In this document: positions 26,001-34,690 of the stretch, in pieces
How the letters are laid out: the number at the start of each line of letters is the position of its first letter
Position numbering within the stretch: the first letter of the stretch is position 1
From: CANKJK01 sp964400405
GTDB lineage: Bacteria > Acidobacteriota > Vicinamibacteria > Vicinamibacterales > UBA2999
DNA length: 64,000 nucleotides
Assembly (NCBI GenBank): GCA_964400405.1
Contig: CAYNUO010000004.1
Location: 1 to 64,000 of the forward strand
Direction: 5' to 3'
Position numbers and translations under genes: made by a program
Notes under the pieces: model-generated
Told to the model about the DNA's origin: nothing
The model's database searches: none
The model's input: the letters and a program-made list of their open reading frames with translations, nothing else

Positions 26001-26050
26001 GCCATCAGCGCACACACCGCTGCGAGGTGTCTGATTCTCAAAGTCCTCAT
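23018..26050 (-). CDS. TonB-dependent outer-membrane receptor with carboxypeptidase-regulatory domain
   Basis: 1010 residues from ATG 26050, preceded by GAAGGGG; an upstream in-frame ATG at 26092 is less likely because the signal peptide (RHLAAVCALMALPAFAAAQ) begins at the chosen start. CarboxypepD_reg domain about 25-105 (TGAIAGIVKDTSGAVLPGVT); plug region with ITVSGASPVVDIQNVRTQTV and ALPTNKTLQSYAALTLGATM; GYFAVHGGRGNDQRMTIEGM; large beta-barrel ending LMKFGAQIDF with terminal aromatic. The N-terminal third is very close to the receptor at 3716-6694 while the barrels differ, implying different ligands. Transcribed alone with its own terminator; the PQQ-type gene upstream on the same strand ends 231 bp before this start. 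Confidence 0.93.
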   Translation of the reverse strand: MRTLRIRHLAAVCALMALPAFAAAQSSTTGAIAGIVKDTSGAVLPGVTVEASSPALIEKVRSAVTDGQGNYKIVELRPGSYTVTFILPGFSTYKREGVELATGVTANVNGDMKVGGIEETITVSGASPVVDIQNVRTQTVLTREALDALPTNKTLQSYAALTLGATMSQAQNQDVGGNQGEAGGFGYFAVHGGRGNDQRMTIEGMHFYALIGSGSAGNRTNYVNQMAVAETTIQTGGYGADSETGGVAINIVPKDGGNQFSGSTFNNGTSGKFQSSNLDDELRSRGIQTSPKVKNIYDLGVGLGGPLQKDKLWFYTAHRRWGTKNTVPGMYFNKTPHTMTYTPDLDKPAFTWIHNRDHQGRITWQITDKMKLTASQGFQWDANEYYEVDRGRAPEASGWLQWSPNSLTQATWTWAKTNKLLLEAGTLTLWEDQTNGLVKDGNALLTDISITEINGTFPNMYNSRATGLGQVDIAKGDRVHVTTQRAAVSYVTGSHAVKVGWSTLYSPSRTGGEIPVQPGLGPISYRFNSGVPFQVVQWRSPKYYRIRTAPLMGLYGQDQWTLKRFTLTAGIRYDFLSAYAPAETLPAIPEFRLPSLDLPEVKNVPRWHTVTPRLGMAYDVFGNGRTAIKGSIGKYNETESNGLAIASAPSNAIASQTLRSWADANGNKIPDCDLGSSAANGECGAWLTPTFGQKIPATTYDPNVMTGWNKRGYSWQSSVTLQQELWKNVALNVGYFRTWYGNQRITVNRALDTIGFDEYCITAPTDSRLGETSGKQICGLLDAKRVAAPDNFVTHTNNFGQYREQYDGVDVGLQSRFGKGGLVQFGMNTGRTVTDICDAVHASNTVPNNVSTYNLQPTGQGSRTNDDYCRVTLGMKGQTQYKGAVNYPLAYGVRVSATLQNLPGLPIQAVLPITNGATQTTLGRALTTGSTNIAIKIPNTSFENRLTQLDLRFSKSIRVGRYRMEGQFDIYNATNSNTVLQINPSYGATWGRPLAILGARLMKFGAQIDF

Positions 26051-26281
26051 ACCCCTTCCCTTTCTCAGGCTCCCAGCCCGAGTTACGTGCAAGAACGCTT
26101 GCTGCCCCTGCGGCTACGCGCGATATCAGGAGCGCGCATGATTCTAGTGAAAAGCAGGGTATACCGACATAACGGTTTCCCCTTATTTGTGGCCATTTGA
26201 CATTGCCTGGCCCCGCCGACGGTGGCTGCCACCAGTCGACCGAGACTCCCGCTTCTCCCGCCGGCGGGACGGGCGCTTGTC
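26051..26281 (-). promoter_or_regulatory. Upstream region of second TonB receptor
   Basis: 231 bp between the PQQ-type propeller gene and the receptor. A TAGAAT hexamer on the minus strand (26144-26139) could be a -10 box giving a roughly 80-nt leader; no clear -35 box is seen at 17 nt. The DNA around 26150-26205 is more AT-rich than its surroundings, as promoters here would be. Confidence 0.3.
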
Positions 26282-28069
26282 CTAGGGCAAGCCGAACGTG
26301 ACCACAGACTGGCCGGAGACGAAGGCGATCAGTTGCTTTCGGCCGGCCTGGAAGGTCATGGGTGTCGAACGCGTCGCTGATTTCAGGGACGTCTTGAAGA
26401 GCTGACGGCCGTTTCGGGCATCGAACAGGTAGAAGTCACGACCGACGGCCTGCACCAGAATGTCGCCCGCAGTCACGAGGTTACCCGTGCCAGTGGCCGT
26501 CGGCACCTCGGTGAGCCAGCCAATGGTCCCGGTCACCGGGTTGATCCCGGCGATGCTCTGGGTCGCCGTCATGCCGGTCCGCCCGACCTCTCCGATCAGG
26601 CCGTAGTGTCCACGGTTGCCAGGGTACCCCGCGTCAGGAAGGTTGCGGCCGATGACCTTGGCCTTGATCGAATAGGCGTCGTTCTTGCCCGAGATGTAGA
26701 GCAGGCCGGTCCTGGGGCTGAAGGCGGGCCGGCCGATGTTGGGGCCTCCGGTGTTGCCTGGTGACAGAATCACGAACTCACCCGCCTGAAACGGGTGATA
26801 GAGCGGTCGTGCCAGCTTGGCGAGCTCCGGATCGGAGATCCGCGGATAGATCGCGCAGAACGGCTCCTGCGGCACGGACCTGGACGTGTAGGGGATGGGC
26901 TGCGTTGGCCAGGGTTCGTCTCCAGGCACGTCCGTCTTCGTCGGCACCGGCGTTTCGACGATTGGGTTGATCGGTGCTCCCGTCTCGCGGTTGAAGAAGT
27001 AGACGTAGCAGTTCTTCGGCGCGACCGCGATTCCCTTGATCGTCTTGCCGTCCGCTCCCTTGGCATCGAAGAGCGTCGGCCCCGTCACGAGGTCCCAGTC
27101 CCAGATGTCGTGGTGGATCACCTGGAAGTGCCAGAGCAGCTTGCCGGTCGAGAGGTTCAGCGCCAGCAGGGAGTTCGTGAACAGATTGGCTCCGAGCCTC
27201 GAGGACCCGTCGTAGTTCGGCGTCGGATTTCCCGCCAGGGCGTAGATGATTCCAAGCTCCGGGTCGATGGCCGGTGCACTCCAGATGCCCCCGCCGAGCC
27301 GACGTTCGCCCTTCCACGTGTCCCTGGCCAGCTCCCACCCGTCATCCTTCGGCCCCTGCGGCACCGTCCGGAAGACCCACTTGACCGCGCCGGTGGCGCC
27401 ATCGACCGCGACGAGCAATCCGCCCTCGATGAGACTGTCCGAGAACGGGATGCCGATGTACAGCATCCCCTTGTAGTACGTCGGCGCGGTCGTCAGCGAG
27501 TATCCGAGCGTCGTCGGGTCGACGTCCGCCGGGTACTTGCCGGGATCCTTGAACTCGAGCGCCTTGTTGATGACGCGCAGGACGCCGTTGTCGCCGAACG
27601 CAGGTACTGGTTTGCCGGTCTCCGCGTCGACGGCGTAGAGCGTGGTCTTCGTGAAGGCATAGACCTTTCCGTCCCCGTACGCAGGTGCACGAGCGGTATC
27701 GGCATTGGCGGACGGGGGAACGTTCGTCATCCAGAGTTGCGTGCCGGTGACGGCATCGAGGGCGAAGACCCTGGACCCGGAGTGGAGGTACATGCGGCCG
27801 TCGACGACGATGGGGGTCTGGGTCGTCGCGGACGTGCCCGTCGGCAAGGTGAAGGTCCACTTCGTGACGAGCTTCGCCGCATTCGACGTGTTGATCTGGG
27901 CCAGCGTCGAGTAGCCGCTATTGGCGATGTCGCCACTTCCCAGCGGCCAATCCGCCGCAGACACGACGGGACCCGGTGTCTGCCCATGGAGACGGGTGGG
28001 CAGAGAGGACAGCATCAGGGCCGCAGCAGCCGCCCCACACAGGATCGCCACGCCGCTCCGCATCATCAT
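26282..28069 (-). CDS. Secreted PQQ-binding-like beta-propeller (quinoprotein dehydrogenase-like)
   Basis: About 595 residues from ATG 28069 (three consecutive ATGs at 28069, 28066 and 28063; GAGG lies about 10 nt upstream). Signal peptide ends near RLHGQ. The body shows quinoprotein propeller blades: ADWPLGSGDIANSGYSTLAQ, SRVFALDAVTGTQLW, GGLLVAVDGATGAVKWVFRT, GGIWSAPAIDPELGIIYALA, LLALNLSTGKLLWHFQVIHH followed by DIWDWDL, and GRDFYLFDARNGRQLFK. The HHDIWDWDL segment and W-motifs fit PQQ alcohol/glucose dehydrogenases. No C-terminal cytochrome is fused, so electrons would go to a separate carrier. A terminator abuts its ribosome-binding site. Substrate unknown. Confidence 0.9.
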   Translation of the reverse strand: MMMRSGVAILCGAAAAALMLSSLPTRLHGQTPGPVVSAADWPLGSGDIANSGYSTLAQINTSNAAKLVTKWTFTLPTGTSATTQTPIVVDGRMYLHSGSRVFALDAVTGTQLWMTNVPPSANADTARAPAYGDGKVYAFTKTTLYAVDAETGKPVPAFGDNGVLRVINKALEFKDPGKYPADVDPTTLGYSLTTAPTYYKGMLYIGIPFSDSLIEGGLLVAVDGATGAVKWVFRTVPQGPKDDGWELARDTWKGERRLGGGIWSAPAIDPELGIIYALAGNPTPNYDGSSRLGANLFTNSLLALNLSTGKLLWHFQVIHHDIWDWDLVTGPTLFDAKGADGKTIKGIAVAPKNCYVYFFNRETGAPINPIVETPVPTKTDVPGDEPWPTQPIPYTSRSVPQEPFCAIYPRISDPELAKLARPLYHPFQAGEFVILSPGNTGGPNIGRPAFSPRTGLLYISGKNDAYSIKAKVIGRNLPDAGYPGNRGHYGLIGEVGRTGMTATQSIAGINPVTGTIGWLTEVPTATGTGNLVTAGDILVQAVGRDFYLFDARNGRQLFKTSLKSATRSTPMTFQAGRKQLIAFVSGQSVVTFGLP

Positions 28070-28082
28070 CAGCAAGTACCTC

Positions 28083-28116
28083 AAAAAAAAAGGTGGAGCG
28101 CACCAGCGCCCCACCC
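28083..28116 (-). terminator. Rho-independent terminator after six-gene PSD operon
   Basis: Imperfect hairpin GGTGG..GCGC/GCGC..CCACC (28092-28115) followed on the minus strand by nine T (plus-strand A-run 28083-28091). It lies 24 bp past the DUF1552 stop and only 13 bp before the start codon of the PQQ-type gene. Confidence 0.85.
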
Positions 28117-28139
28117 GTTGATAGACAGAACTGCGAGCT

Positions 28140-29504
28140 CTAGAGGCTCAGCAGGTCGAGCTTGCCGCCGCTGTCGCCAAAGCGCTCCTCTGGCACACCA
28201 ATCTTCTCGAGCAGGGTCAACTGCAGGTCGGTCAGACGCGCCGTCTCGACCGGATACCGGCGGTGCACGCCACCCTTGATGTCGATGCCACGACCCGCGA
28301 CCACCATGGTGGGCAGGTTCAGCGCGTGGTGCGCGTTGGGGTCGCCCATGCCCGAGCCATACAGCAGCACCGTGTTGTCGAGCAGGGAGCCCTCGCCGTC
28401 CTTCGTCGACCGCAGCTTCTCGACGTAGTACGAGAAGAGCGAGACGTGGAACGTGTTGAGCTTCGCCAGCCGCGCCATCTTCTCGGCGTTGTCCTGATGG
28501 TGGGACAGCGGATGATGGGCATCCGGCACGCCGATCTCCGGGTAGGAGCGCGCACTCGCCTCTCGCGCGAGGATCATGGTGAACACGCGGGTGAGGTCCG
28601 TCTGGTACGAGACGGTGAGCAGGTCGAGCATCAGCTTGACGTGCTCTTCATAGCTTGCCGGCACACCGGTGGGCTGTTCAAACACGGGCATCTCGCGCTC
28701 GGCCTGCCCTTCCGCCTTCTGGATTCGACGCTCGATGTCTCGCACGGACTCCACGTACTGCTCGACCTTCGCGCGGTCAACCTGCCCGATCCCCTTCTGG
28801 AACCTGGCCAGTTCAGCCGTCACGGAGTCCAGGAGGCTCCGGTCGCGCTGCAGGTACGCGAGGCGCGCCTTCGGATCGGTGCTGTCGCTGGCGCCGAACA
28901 ACCGCTCGAAGATCGCGCGCGGGTTGTTCTCCATCGGAATGGGCGTCGTGGGATTGCGCCAGGAAACCGTGTTGCCGTACGCGCAGCTGTATCGCTGCGC
29001 GCACGTGCCGAGCACGTCGTTGGTCTCGATGCCGATCTGAAGGGAATCGAGCTGCGTCTCCTTGCCGAACTCGCGGGCGATGATCTGGTCGAGCGAGGTC
29101 CCGGCCTGGAGGTCGGCGCCTTCCGTCGGCTTGCACTTGGTGCCTGTCAGCCACGCCGTCTGCAGGCGCGGGTGCGGGCCGCCGTCCTTCACGTCGGCCT
29201 GATGGCTTCCCAGGCCGGACAGGATGACGAGACGGTCCCGGGCTGGCGCCATGGGCGACAGGATCGGAGACAGCTCGAGAGCGCCCTCACCCTTTGGAGT
29301 CCAGTAGTTGATGTCCACGCCCGGCGTGATGCTCATGCTCGTGCCCATCGGCGTGAACACCGCGCCGAACCGGCGGACGGGCTTCGGAGCGGTCCGGACC
29401 GTCGCAAAGGCGGGCCACATCGCGTCGAGGAGCGGCAGGGCAAGCGCGGCACCCGAGCCGCGCAGGATCGTGCGGCGTGGGATGGCCTTCCTGGTGACGA
29501 TCAT
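28140..29504 (-). CDS. Tat-exported DUF1552 (HXXSHH) protein, module 2
   Basis: 454 residues. Twin-arginine leader (PRRTILRGSGAALALPLLDA); HPLSHH motif at 331-336 within GVPDAHHPLSHHQDNAEKM; GSLLDNTVLLYGSGMGDPNAH downstream. It differs from the other two copies by an extra segment near residue 60 (SITPGVDINYWTPKGEGA). Start overlaps the DUF1592 stop by 4 nt (29501-29504). Last gene of a six-gene operon, with a terminator just downstream. Biochemical function of the family is not established. Confidence 0.93.
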   Translation of the reverse strand: MIVTRKAIPRRTILRGSGAALALPLLDAMWPAFATVRTAPKPVRRFGAVFTPMGTSMSITPGVDINYWTPKGEGALELSPILSPMAPARDRLVILSGLGSHQADVKDGGPHPRLQTAWLTGTKCKPTEGADLQAGTSLDQIIAREFGKETQLDSLQIGIETNDVLGTCAQRYSCAYGNTVSWRNPTTPIPMENNPRAIFERLFGASDSTDPKARLAYLQRDRSLLDSVTAELARFQKGIGQVDRAKVEQYVESVRDIERRIQKAEGQAEREMPVFEQPTGVPASYEEHVKLMLDLLTVSYQTDLTRVFTMILAREASARSYPEIGVPDAHHPLSHHQDNAEKMARLAKLNTFHVSLFSYYVEKLRSTKDGEGSLLDNTVLLYGSGMGDPNAHHALNLPTMVVAGRGIDIKGGVHRRYPVETARLTDLQLTLLEKIGVPEERFGDSGGKLDLLSL

Positions 29505-31933
29505 GACTCTCTCCTGCGCATCTGGAACGGGGTGCTCTTGACGAGATTGAGGATGAGCGAGGACCAGCGATAGTTGGCAGCTTCCGAGGCGTGCACGATG
29601 CTGCGGATTGCCGGCATGTCGGTGGCCTGTACGCCGCGCCCCAGCGCGTACGTCATCAGCTTCTCGACGGCGCTTTCGACCAGCAGTTCCTTCTGGCTCT
29701 CGATGAGGGCGGACCGGAACTCGCGTGGACCGTTGAACTTCCGACCATCGGGCAGGACGCCAGAGGCATCGACTGCGGAACCGTCGTCCATCGTGCGATA
29801 CCGGCCGACGCCATCGAAGTTCTCAAGCGCGAAGCCCAGGGGGTCGATGCGGGTGTGACACGACGCGCACACCGGATTTCTCCGGTGCTGCTCCATGCGG
29901 GCCCGGACCGTCTTGGGTGCCTCGCCGCCCTTGTTCTCCGGGAACGGCGGGACGTTGGCCGGCGGGGGCGGGGGCGGCGTACCCAGGATGTTCTCGAGCA
30001 GCCACTTCCCACGGACCACAGGAGACGTCCGATCGGCGTACGACGTGACGGTCAGGATGCTGCCCTGCCCGAGCAGCCCGGCACGCACCCCGTCGGTCAG
30101 GGCCACGCGACGGAAATGGCTGCCGTAGACGCCGGCAATGCCGTAGTGCCGCGCGAGCCGCTCGTTCAGGAACGTGTAGTCCGCCGTCAGCAGTTCGAGG
30201 ACGCTCCGATCTTCACGGAACTGACTCTGCAGGAAGAGTTCCGTCTCGCGCTTGAAGGCATCGCGCAGGTTCTCGTCGAACAGCGGGAAGAGCTTCGTGT
30301 CCGGCCGGTGCGAGTCGAGGTTGCGGAGATAGAGCCACTGGCCGAAGAAGTTCGAGAAGAAGGCCTGCGAGCGTTCGTCCCGCAGCATGCGGCGGACCTG
30401 GGCCTCGAGCACGGCAGGCTGAGACAGGCGGCCGCTGGTCGCCAGGGTCAGCAGTTCGTCGTCCGGGATGCTGCTCCACAGAAAGAACGAGAGCCGCGAC
30501 GCCAGCTCGGTGCCGCTGATGCGGTAGACGCTGGGCGCCCCCGCAGCCGGGTCGACTTCCTTGCGCAGAAGAAAGTAGGGCGAGACCAGCACCCGCTCGA
30601 TCGCGGCCTGGATCCCGGCCTCGAACGTACTGTCGCGGCGGCCCGCCTCGTAGAAGGTCATCAGGGTCGAAATGTCGTCGGCCGTTGGTGCGCGGCGGTA
30701 CGCCCGCCGAGCAAGGCCGGTCACGATGCGCCGGGCACAGGGGACTTCACTGGCGGCCGTCGTGGGCTGGCAGAGGAGGATGCGCTTGCGGCTCAGGGTT
30801 CCCACGGGCGTCTTTCCATTGAAGGGCCCCGTCACCGTGAGCGTGTCAATCCCCATCTCGATCTTGCCGAACTGGGTATCCGTCACGGTGCCCGTGTTGA
30901 AGCCGTCGCTCGCCACCGGCAGCTGCCCGACGCCCACACCCTCGACATACCAGTGACGGCGCGGGAAGGAAACGGTGACCGTGCGCACGCCGGCCTTCAC
31001 GGGCACGCGCACCTTCAGGCCCGCTTCCATCTCGTTGACGTTGTAGCGTTTCTCCCCGCCGTACACGCCACCCATCCCGTTGGCCGCGACGTTGTTCGGG
31101 ATGCTGAAGCGCTTGACGCGCTCGCCGTCGAGATGAATGTCGATCTCGTTGTCGACATCCAGGCCTCGAACGGCGTACGAGGTGTTGATGGAGTTGCGCT
31201 GCAGCTTGAGCTGCAGGTCGTAGTCGCCATCCACCGGGAACACCTGCCGGATGGCGATGCCCCCGCGGGAACCGAATGGCAGGTCCTCGTTCATCCGGTC
31301 GTCCTGAAGCAGGGTGGGCGAGAGCCGGTAGCTCTGGGCCACGGGACGAATGGTGGCATCGCCGATGGCGAGCCGGCTGACCTTCTTGGCCACCACGAGA
31401 TAGCGTTCGAGAAGCCCTGAGCTGACCGAGAGCACGTCCGCGACGTTGTCGAAGCCGTAGCTGGCGTCGTCAGCGGGCAGCAGCGCCTTACCATCGACCT
31501 CGACGCCGAGAAGGTCGCGCACGGCATTGGTGTACTCGGCGCGGTTCAGGCGGTGGACGACCGGACGGCCGGGGTCTGGCGCGCGGCGGGCCTCGGCATC
31601 CAGAGCGCCTTCCAGATACGTCGCAACGCCTCCGAGCACGGGACCATCCGGGCGCGGCGCGGCTGCCGGCGGCATGGCACCGCCACGGAGCTTCTTCACC
31701 ACCTTCTCCCACACATCCGGGGAGGCTGCCGCTTTGGTGACGTCCATCTTCTCGAGGACGAGACCACCGGTCTTGAGCCGCTCGCTGTGACAGGTGACGC
31801 AGTACTTATCGATGGTGGTCCTGACGGAGACCGGATCCGGCGCAGCGGCTTGCGCGGCGCGGGCCTGGGCCGGAACTGCGCCAACGAGCGCAGCCAGTAC
31901 AGCAACCGTCCAGCTCTCGAGTCTTCTTGTCAC
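29501..31933 (-). CDS. Secreted DUF1587/1595/1592/1588/1585 two-heme protein, module 2
   Basis: 810 residues. Signal peptide to about residue 27; heme motifs CVTCH at 45-49 and CASCH at 689-693; DUF1587 HRLNRAEYTNAVRDLLGVEV; the SYGFDNVADVLSVSSGLLER motif; ARRAYRRAPTADD; ELASRLSFFLWSSIPDDELL; NERLARHYGIAGVYGSHFRR; RTSPVVRGKWLLENILGTPP followed by a run of prolines; C-terminal YALGRGVQATDMPAIR. Start codon overlaps the upstream ankyrin stop by 4 nt and its own stop overlaps the DUF1552 start by 4 nt, so the three proteins of the module are probably made in fixed ratio. Confidence 0.94.
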   Translation of the reverse strand: MTRRLESWTVAVLAALVGAVPAQARAAQAAAPDPVSVRTTIDKYCVTCHSERLKTGGLVLEKMDVTKAAASPDVWEKVVKKLRGGAMPPAAAPRPDGPVLGGVATYLEGALDAEARRAPDPGRPVVHRLNRAEYTNAVRDLLGVEVDGKALLPADDASYGFDNVADVLSVSSGLLERYLVVAKKVSRLAIGDATIRPVAQSYRLSPTLLQDDRMNEDLPFGSRGGIAIRQVFPVDGDYDLQLKLQRNSINTSYAVRGLDVDNEIDIHLDGERVKRFSIPNNVAANGMGGVYGGEKRYNVNEMEAGLKVRVPVKAGVRTVTVSFPRRHWYVEGVGVGQLPVASDGFNTGTVTDTQFGKIEMGIDTLTVTGPFNGKTPVGTLSRKRILLCQPTTAASEVPCARRIVTGLARRAYRRAPTADDISTLMTFYEAGRRDSTFEAGIQAAIERVLVSPYFLLRKEVDPAAGAPSVYRISGTELASRLSFFLWSSIPDDELLTLATSGRLSQPAVLEAQVRRMLRDERSQAFFSNFFGQWLYLRNLDSHRPDTKLFPLFDENLRDAFKRETELFLQSQFREDRSVLELLTADYTFLNERLARHYGIAGVYGSHFRRVALTDGVRAGLLGQGSILTVTSYADRTSPVVRGKWLLENILGTPPPPPPANVPPFPENKGGEAPKTVRARMEQHRRNPVCASCHTRIDPLGFALENFDGVGRYRTMDDGSAVDASGVLPDGRKFNGPREFRSALIESQKELLVESAVEKLMTYALGRGVQATDMPAIRSIVHASEAANYRWSSLILNLVKSTPFQMRRRES

Positions 31934-33378
31934 TGATTCACTCCACCAAGTGTCCGCAGCACCTGCGCCGTGCTCGGACGCACGACCAGCTGCATCGCCA
32001 CGACGGTGCCCTCGGCCAGTGCCAGTGGGGTCTTTCCGGCCTTGGTCTTGGCGTTGACGTTCGCGCCGCGCTCTACGAGGAGGCGCACCACCGTGTCCAA
32101 GCCGGCCAGCGCGGCCGAGTGCAGCGCGGTGTCGCCACTCCTGTTCTGGGCGTTCGGATCGAGTTTCAAGTCCAGGACAAGTCGGGTGGCCTCGAGCGCG
32201 GCTGCTTCCGTGACCCGCGTCTCGTTCTCCACGCGGCCCCGGCCAGCCGCCATCATCAGCGGCGTCGTACCGGAGTTATCGGCAATCTGGGGGTCTGCCC
32301 CGGCTGCGAGGAGGAACTTCATCACCTCAAGGTCCGCGACGATGGTCGCCAGGAAGAACGGCGTGACACCGATGAGGGTGGGCTGCTGCTGGCCGAACAG
32401 GGTGAAGCCGTAACGCGGAGGCGTCCTGGTCGTCAGGGCATTGACATTGGCACCCTTCGCCAGCAGGGCCTTCATCAGGCGGAACTTGTCCTCGCGATTC
32501 GGGATGCCGATCAGGGCACTCCACTCGCCCTCCGTCAGACGGTAGTCGAAGGTCGTGTTGGTCTCCCACGTGCCGGCCGCCCAGTGCAGGGGTGTGTACC
32601 CCGCCTTGGCAGCGTTGGGATTCGCGGACTTCTCGAGCAGAAACTCCGCGAGAGCCACATGGCCACGCACCGTGGCGACGAGCAGCGGCGTCGCCCCGTC
32701 GGCTGCCTCAGCGTTCACGTTGGCGCCGCGCTCGACCAGCAGACGCGCGCTTTCCAGATCGCCGCTCCTGGCGGCAAACATCAAGGGAGTGAAACCCGAT
32801 CGCGAGGCGAGATCGACGGACGCGCCCTTGTCGAGCAGGGCACGGGCGACCAGCGGATGGCGCTCGGCCGTCGCCCACATCAGAGCCGTCTGGCCGCGAG
32901 AGTGTTCCTTTGCGTCCACGGGGGCGCCGGCCGCCAGCAGGTGTCCGACGGCTTCGACGCTTCCTGCACGGGCGGCGGTCATCAGCGGCGTCTCGCCTGA
33001 CAGGATCGCGAGGTCGGGCTTGGCGCCGCCTTTCAGCAGGCGCTCAACCATCGGGCCGCTGCCGTTGACGCTGGCCAGCCAGAGCGGTGTTGCGCCGTAC
33101 TCGTTGGGCGCGTCGGGACGCGCGCCGGCCCGGAGCAGGGCATCGGCCATTTCGAGGTCGTTCCAGTGCGCCGCCCAGTGGAGGGCGGTGACACCGTCGG
33201 CGGATGCGGAATTGACGTCGGCTTTCGACTTGACCAGGGCCAACACGGCAGCGCGGTCGCGCTGCCGTGCGGCACCGGCCAGTCGCAGGTCTCCCGCTGA
33301 GACGTGGGTGACCGGCAGCAGCGCCACCAGTGCCCACGCGCACAGGCGTCTAGAGCGGAAGTGGATTGAGCGATCCAT
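31930..33378 (-). CDS. Secreted ankyrin-repeat protein, module 2
   Basis: 482 residues from ATG 33378 (GGAG upstream), overlapping the end of the upstream DUF1552 gene by 29 bp; the open frame to 33408 adds residues before the signal peptide (RLCAWALVALLPVTHVSAG). Ankyrin repeats include GVTALHWAAHWNDLEMADAL, GQTALMWATAERHPLVARAL and GDTALHSAALAGLDTVVRLL. The family interruption follows GYTPLHWAAGTWE (TNTTFDYRLTEGEWSALIGI), then ALLAKGANVNALTTRTPPRY and GFTLFGQQQPTLIG. Co-translated with DUF1592 by an ATGA overlap. Localisation in the periplasm is inferred from the signal. Confidence 0.92.
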   Translation of the reverse strand: MDRSIHFRSRRLCAWALVALLPVTHVSAGDLRLAGAARQRDRAAVLALVKSKADVNSASADGVTALHWAAHWNDLEMADALLRAGARPDAPNEYGATPLWLASVNGSGPMVERLLKGGAKPDLAILSGETPLMTAARAGSVEAVGHLLAAGAPVDAKEHSRGQTALMWATAERHPLVARALLDKGASVDLASRSGFTPLMFAARSGDLESARLLVERGANVNAEAADGATPLLVATVRGHVALAEFLLEKSANPNAAKAGYTPLHWAAGTWETNTTFDYRLTEGEWSALIGIPNREDKFRLMKALLAKGANVNALTTRTPPRYGFTLFGQQQPTLIGVTPFFLATIVADLEVMKFLLAAGADPQIADNSGTTPLMMAAGRGRVENETRVTEAAALEATRLVLDLKLDPNAQNRSGDTALHSAALAGLDTVVRLLVERGANVNAKTKAGKTPLALAEGTVVAMQLVVRPSTAQVLRTLGGVNQ

Positions 33379-34690
33379 CGCTGTCTCCGAACTGTTCGAG
33401 ACGAACACCCATCCGGCTCATGAGGGCGAGCTGAAGATTGGTGAACGGAGTGCCCTTCTTGTAGCGGATATGGCGGCCCCCGTTGATGTCGAAGTACTTG
33501 TTGGCAACCACGACCGTCGGCACGTTATACATCAAGTGCTCGTTCGAGTTGCTCATGCCCGTGCCGTACAGCAGCATCGTGTGGTCGAGCAGGCTGCCGT
33601 CGCCGTCCGGGGTCTTCGCGAGCTTGTCGAGGAAGTAGGCAAACTGCTGAAGCATGAAGATGTTCAGCTTGGCCTGCTTCTCCAGCTTCGCGGGGTCGTC
33701 CTGGTGATGTGAGAGCGGGTGATGGGGATCCGGAACGCCGATCTCCGGATAGGTGCGAACGCTCGCCTCCTGCGCCATCAGAAACGTGGAGACACGGGTC
33801 ATGTCCGTCTGGTATGACAGCGCCAGAAGGTCGAACATCAACTTGGCGTGCTCTTCGAACGTACCCGGGATACCGGCGGGTCGATCGACCACCGGCAACT
33901 GCTTCTCGACCTGCTCTTCGGCCTTCTGCACGCGCCGCTCGACGTCGCGAACGGCGTCCAGATACTGGTCGAGTTTCCGCCCGTCACTCGCGCCGACGCC
34001 CTTGCGGAGCGCCGTCAGTTTGTCGTTGACCCCGTCGAGAATGCTCTTGTCCCGCAGGATCAGGTCGAGCCGAGCCTTGGAGTCCGTCGTGTCGCTGGCG
34101 CCGAAGAGACGCTCGAAGACGGCACGCGGGTTGTTCTCCATCGGCAGCGGCGTCGTGGCGTTACGCCACGCGATCGTGCTGCTGTAGGCGCAGCTGTAAC
34201 CAACGCCGCACGATCCGCCCATGGCCGGGTTCTCGACCTGCAGCTCCAGGCTGCCGAGCTGCGTCTCCCGACCCAGCTCCTTCGCCAGGTGCTGATCCCA
34301 CGATGTGCCGGCGCGGAGATCAACGCCCTCCGTGGCCCGGGCCTTGACGCCCGTGGCCCAGGTCGTCTGACAGCGAGGGTGAACCCCGCCGTCACGTGCG
34401 TCCGCTTCCTTGCAATCGAGGCCGCCGACCACCAGCATCCGCTCGCGGTACGCCTCGAGCGGAGACAGAATCGGCGACAGCTTCAACGCCCCTTCCTCGG
34501 ACGGCGTGAACTTGGCCATGTTCATGCCCATCGGCACGTACACGATCCCGAGTCGCTTCGGAGCGGCGGCCGCACTGAGCCGCGTCGGCCGGAAGGCCGG
34601 TACCATCGCGTCCAGCAGCGGCAGCGAAATGGCGGCGCCGATACCGCGCACCACGGCGCGGCGAGGCAAGTGTTTAGCAGTCAAAATCAT
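33350..34690 (-). CDS. Tat-exported DUF1552 (HXXSHH) protein, module 3
   Basis: 446 residues from ATG 34690, which overlaps the DUF1592 stop by 4 nt; the longer open frame to 34753 lies inside the upstream gene. Twin-arginine leader (PRRAVVRGIGAAISLPLLDA); HPLSHH at 324-329 (GVPDPHHPLSHHQDDPAKL); GSLLDHTMLLYGTGMSNSNE. Same length and motif positions as the module 1 copy at 8862-10202, so these two are closer to each other than to the module 2 copy. Function unknown. Confidence 0.93.
   Translation of the reverse strand: MILTAKHLPRRAVVRGIGAAISLPLLDAMVPAFRPTRLSAAAAPKRLGIVYVPMGMNMAKFTPSEEGALKLSPILSPLEAYRERMLVVGGLDCKEADARDGGVHPRCQTTWATGVKARATEGVDLRAGTSWDQHLAKELGRETQLGSLELQVENPAMGGSCGVGYSCAYSSTIAWRNATTPLPMENNPRAVFERLFGASDTTDSKARLDLILRDKSILDGVNDKLTALRKGVGASDGRKLDQYLDAVRDVERRVQKAEEQVEKQLPVVDRPAGIPGTFEEHAKLMFDLLALSYQTDMTRVSTFLMAQEASVRTYPEIGVPDPHHPLSHHQDDPAKLEKQAKLNIFMLQQFAYFLDKLAKTPDGDGSLLDHTMLLYGTGMSNSNEHLMYNVPTVVVANKYFDINGGRHIRYKKGTPFTNLQLALMSRMGVRLEQFGDSDGSLNPLPL

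Noticed and set aside
26197..26226. Plus-strand TTGACA near 26208 as a promoter
   Set aside because: No matching -10 box at 15-19 bp on the plus strand, and no plus-strand gene follows for several kilobases.
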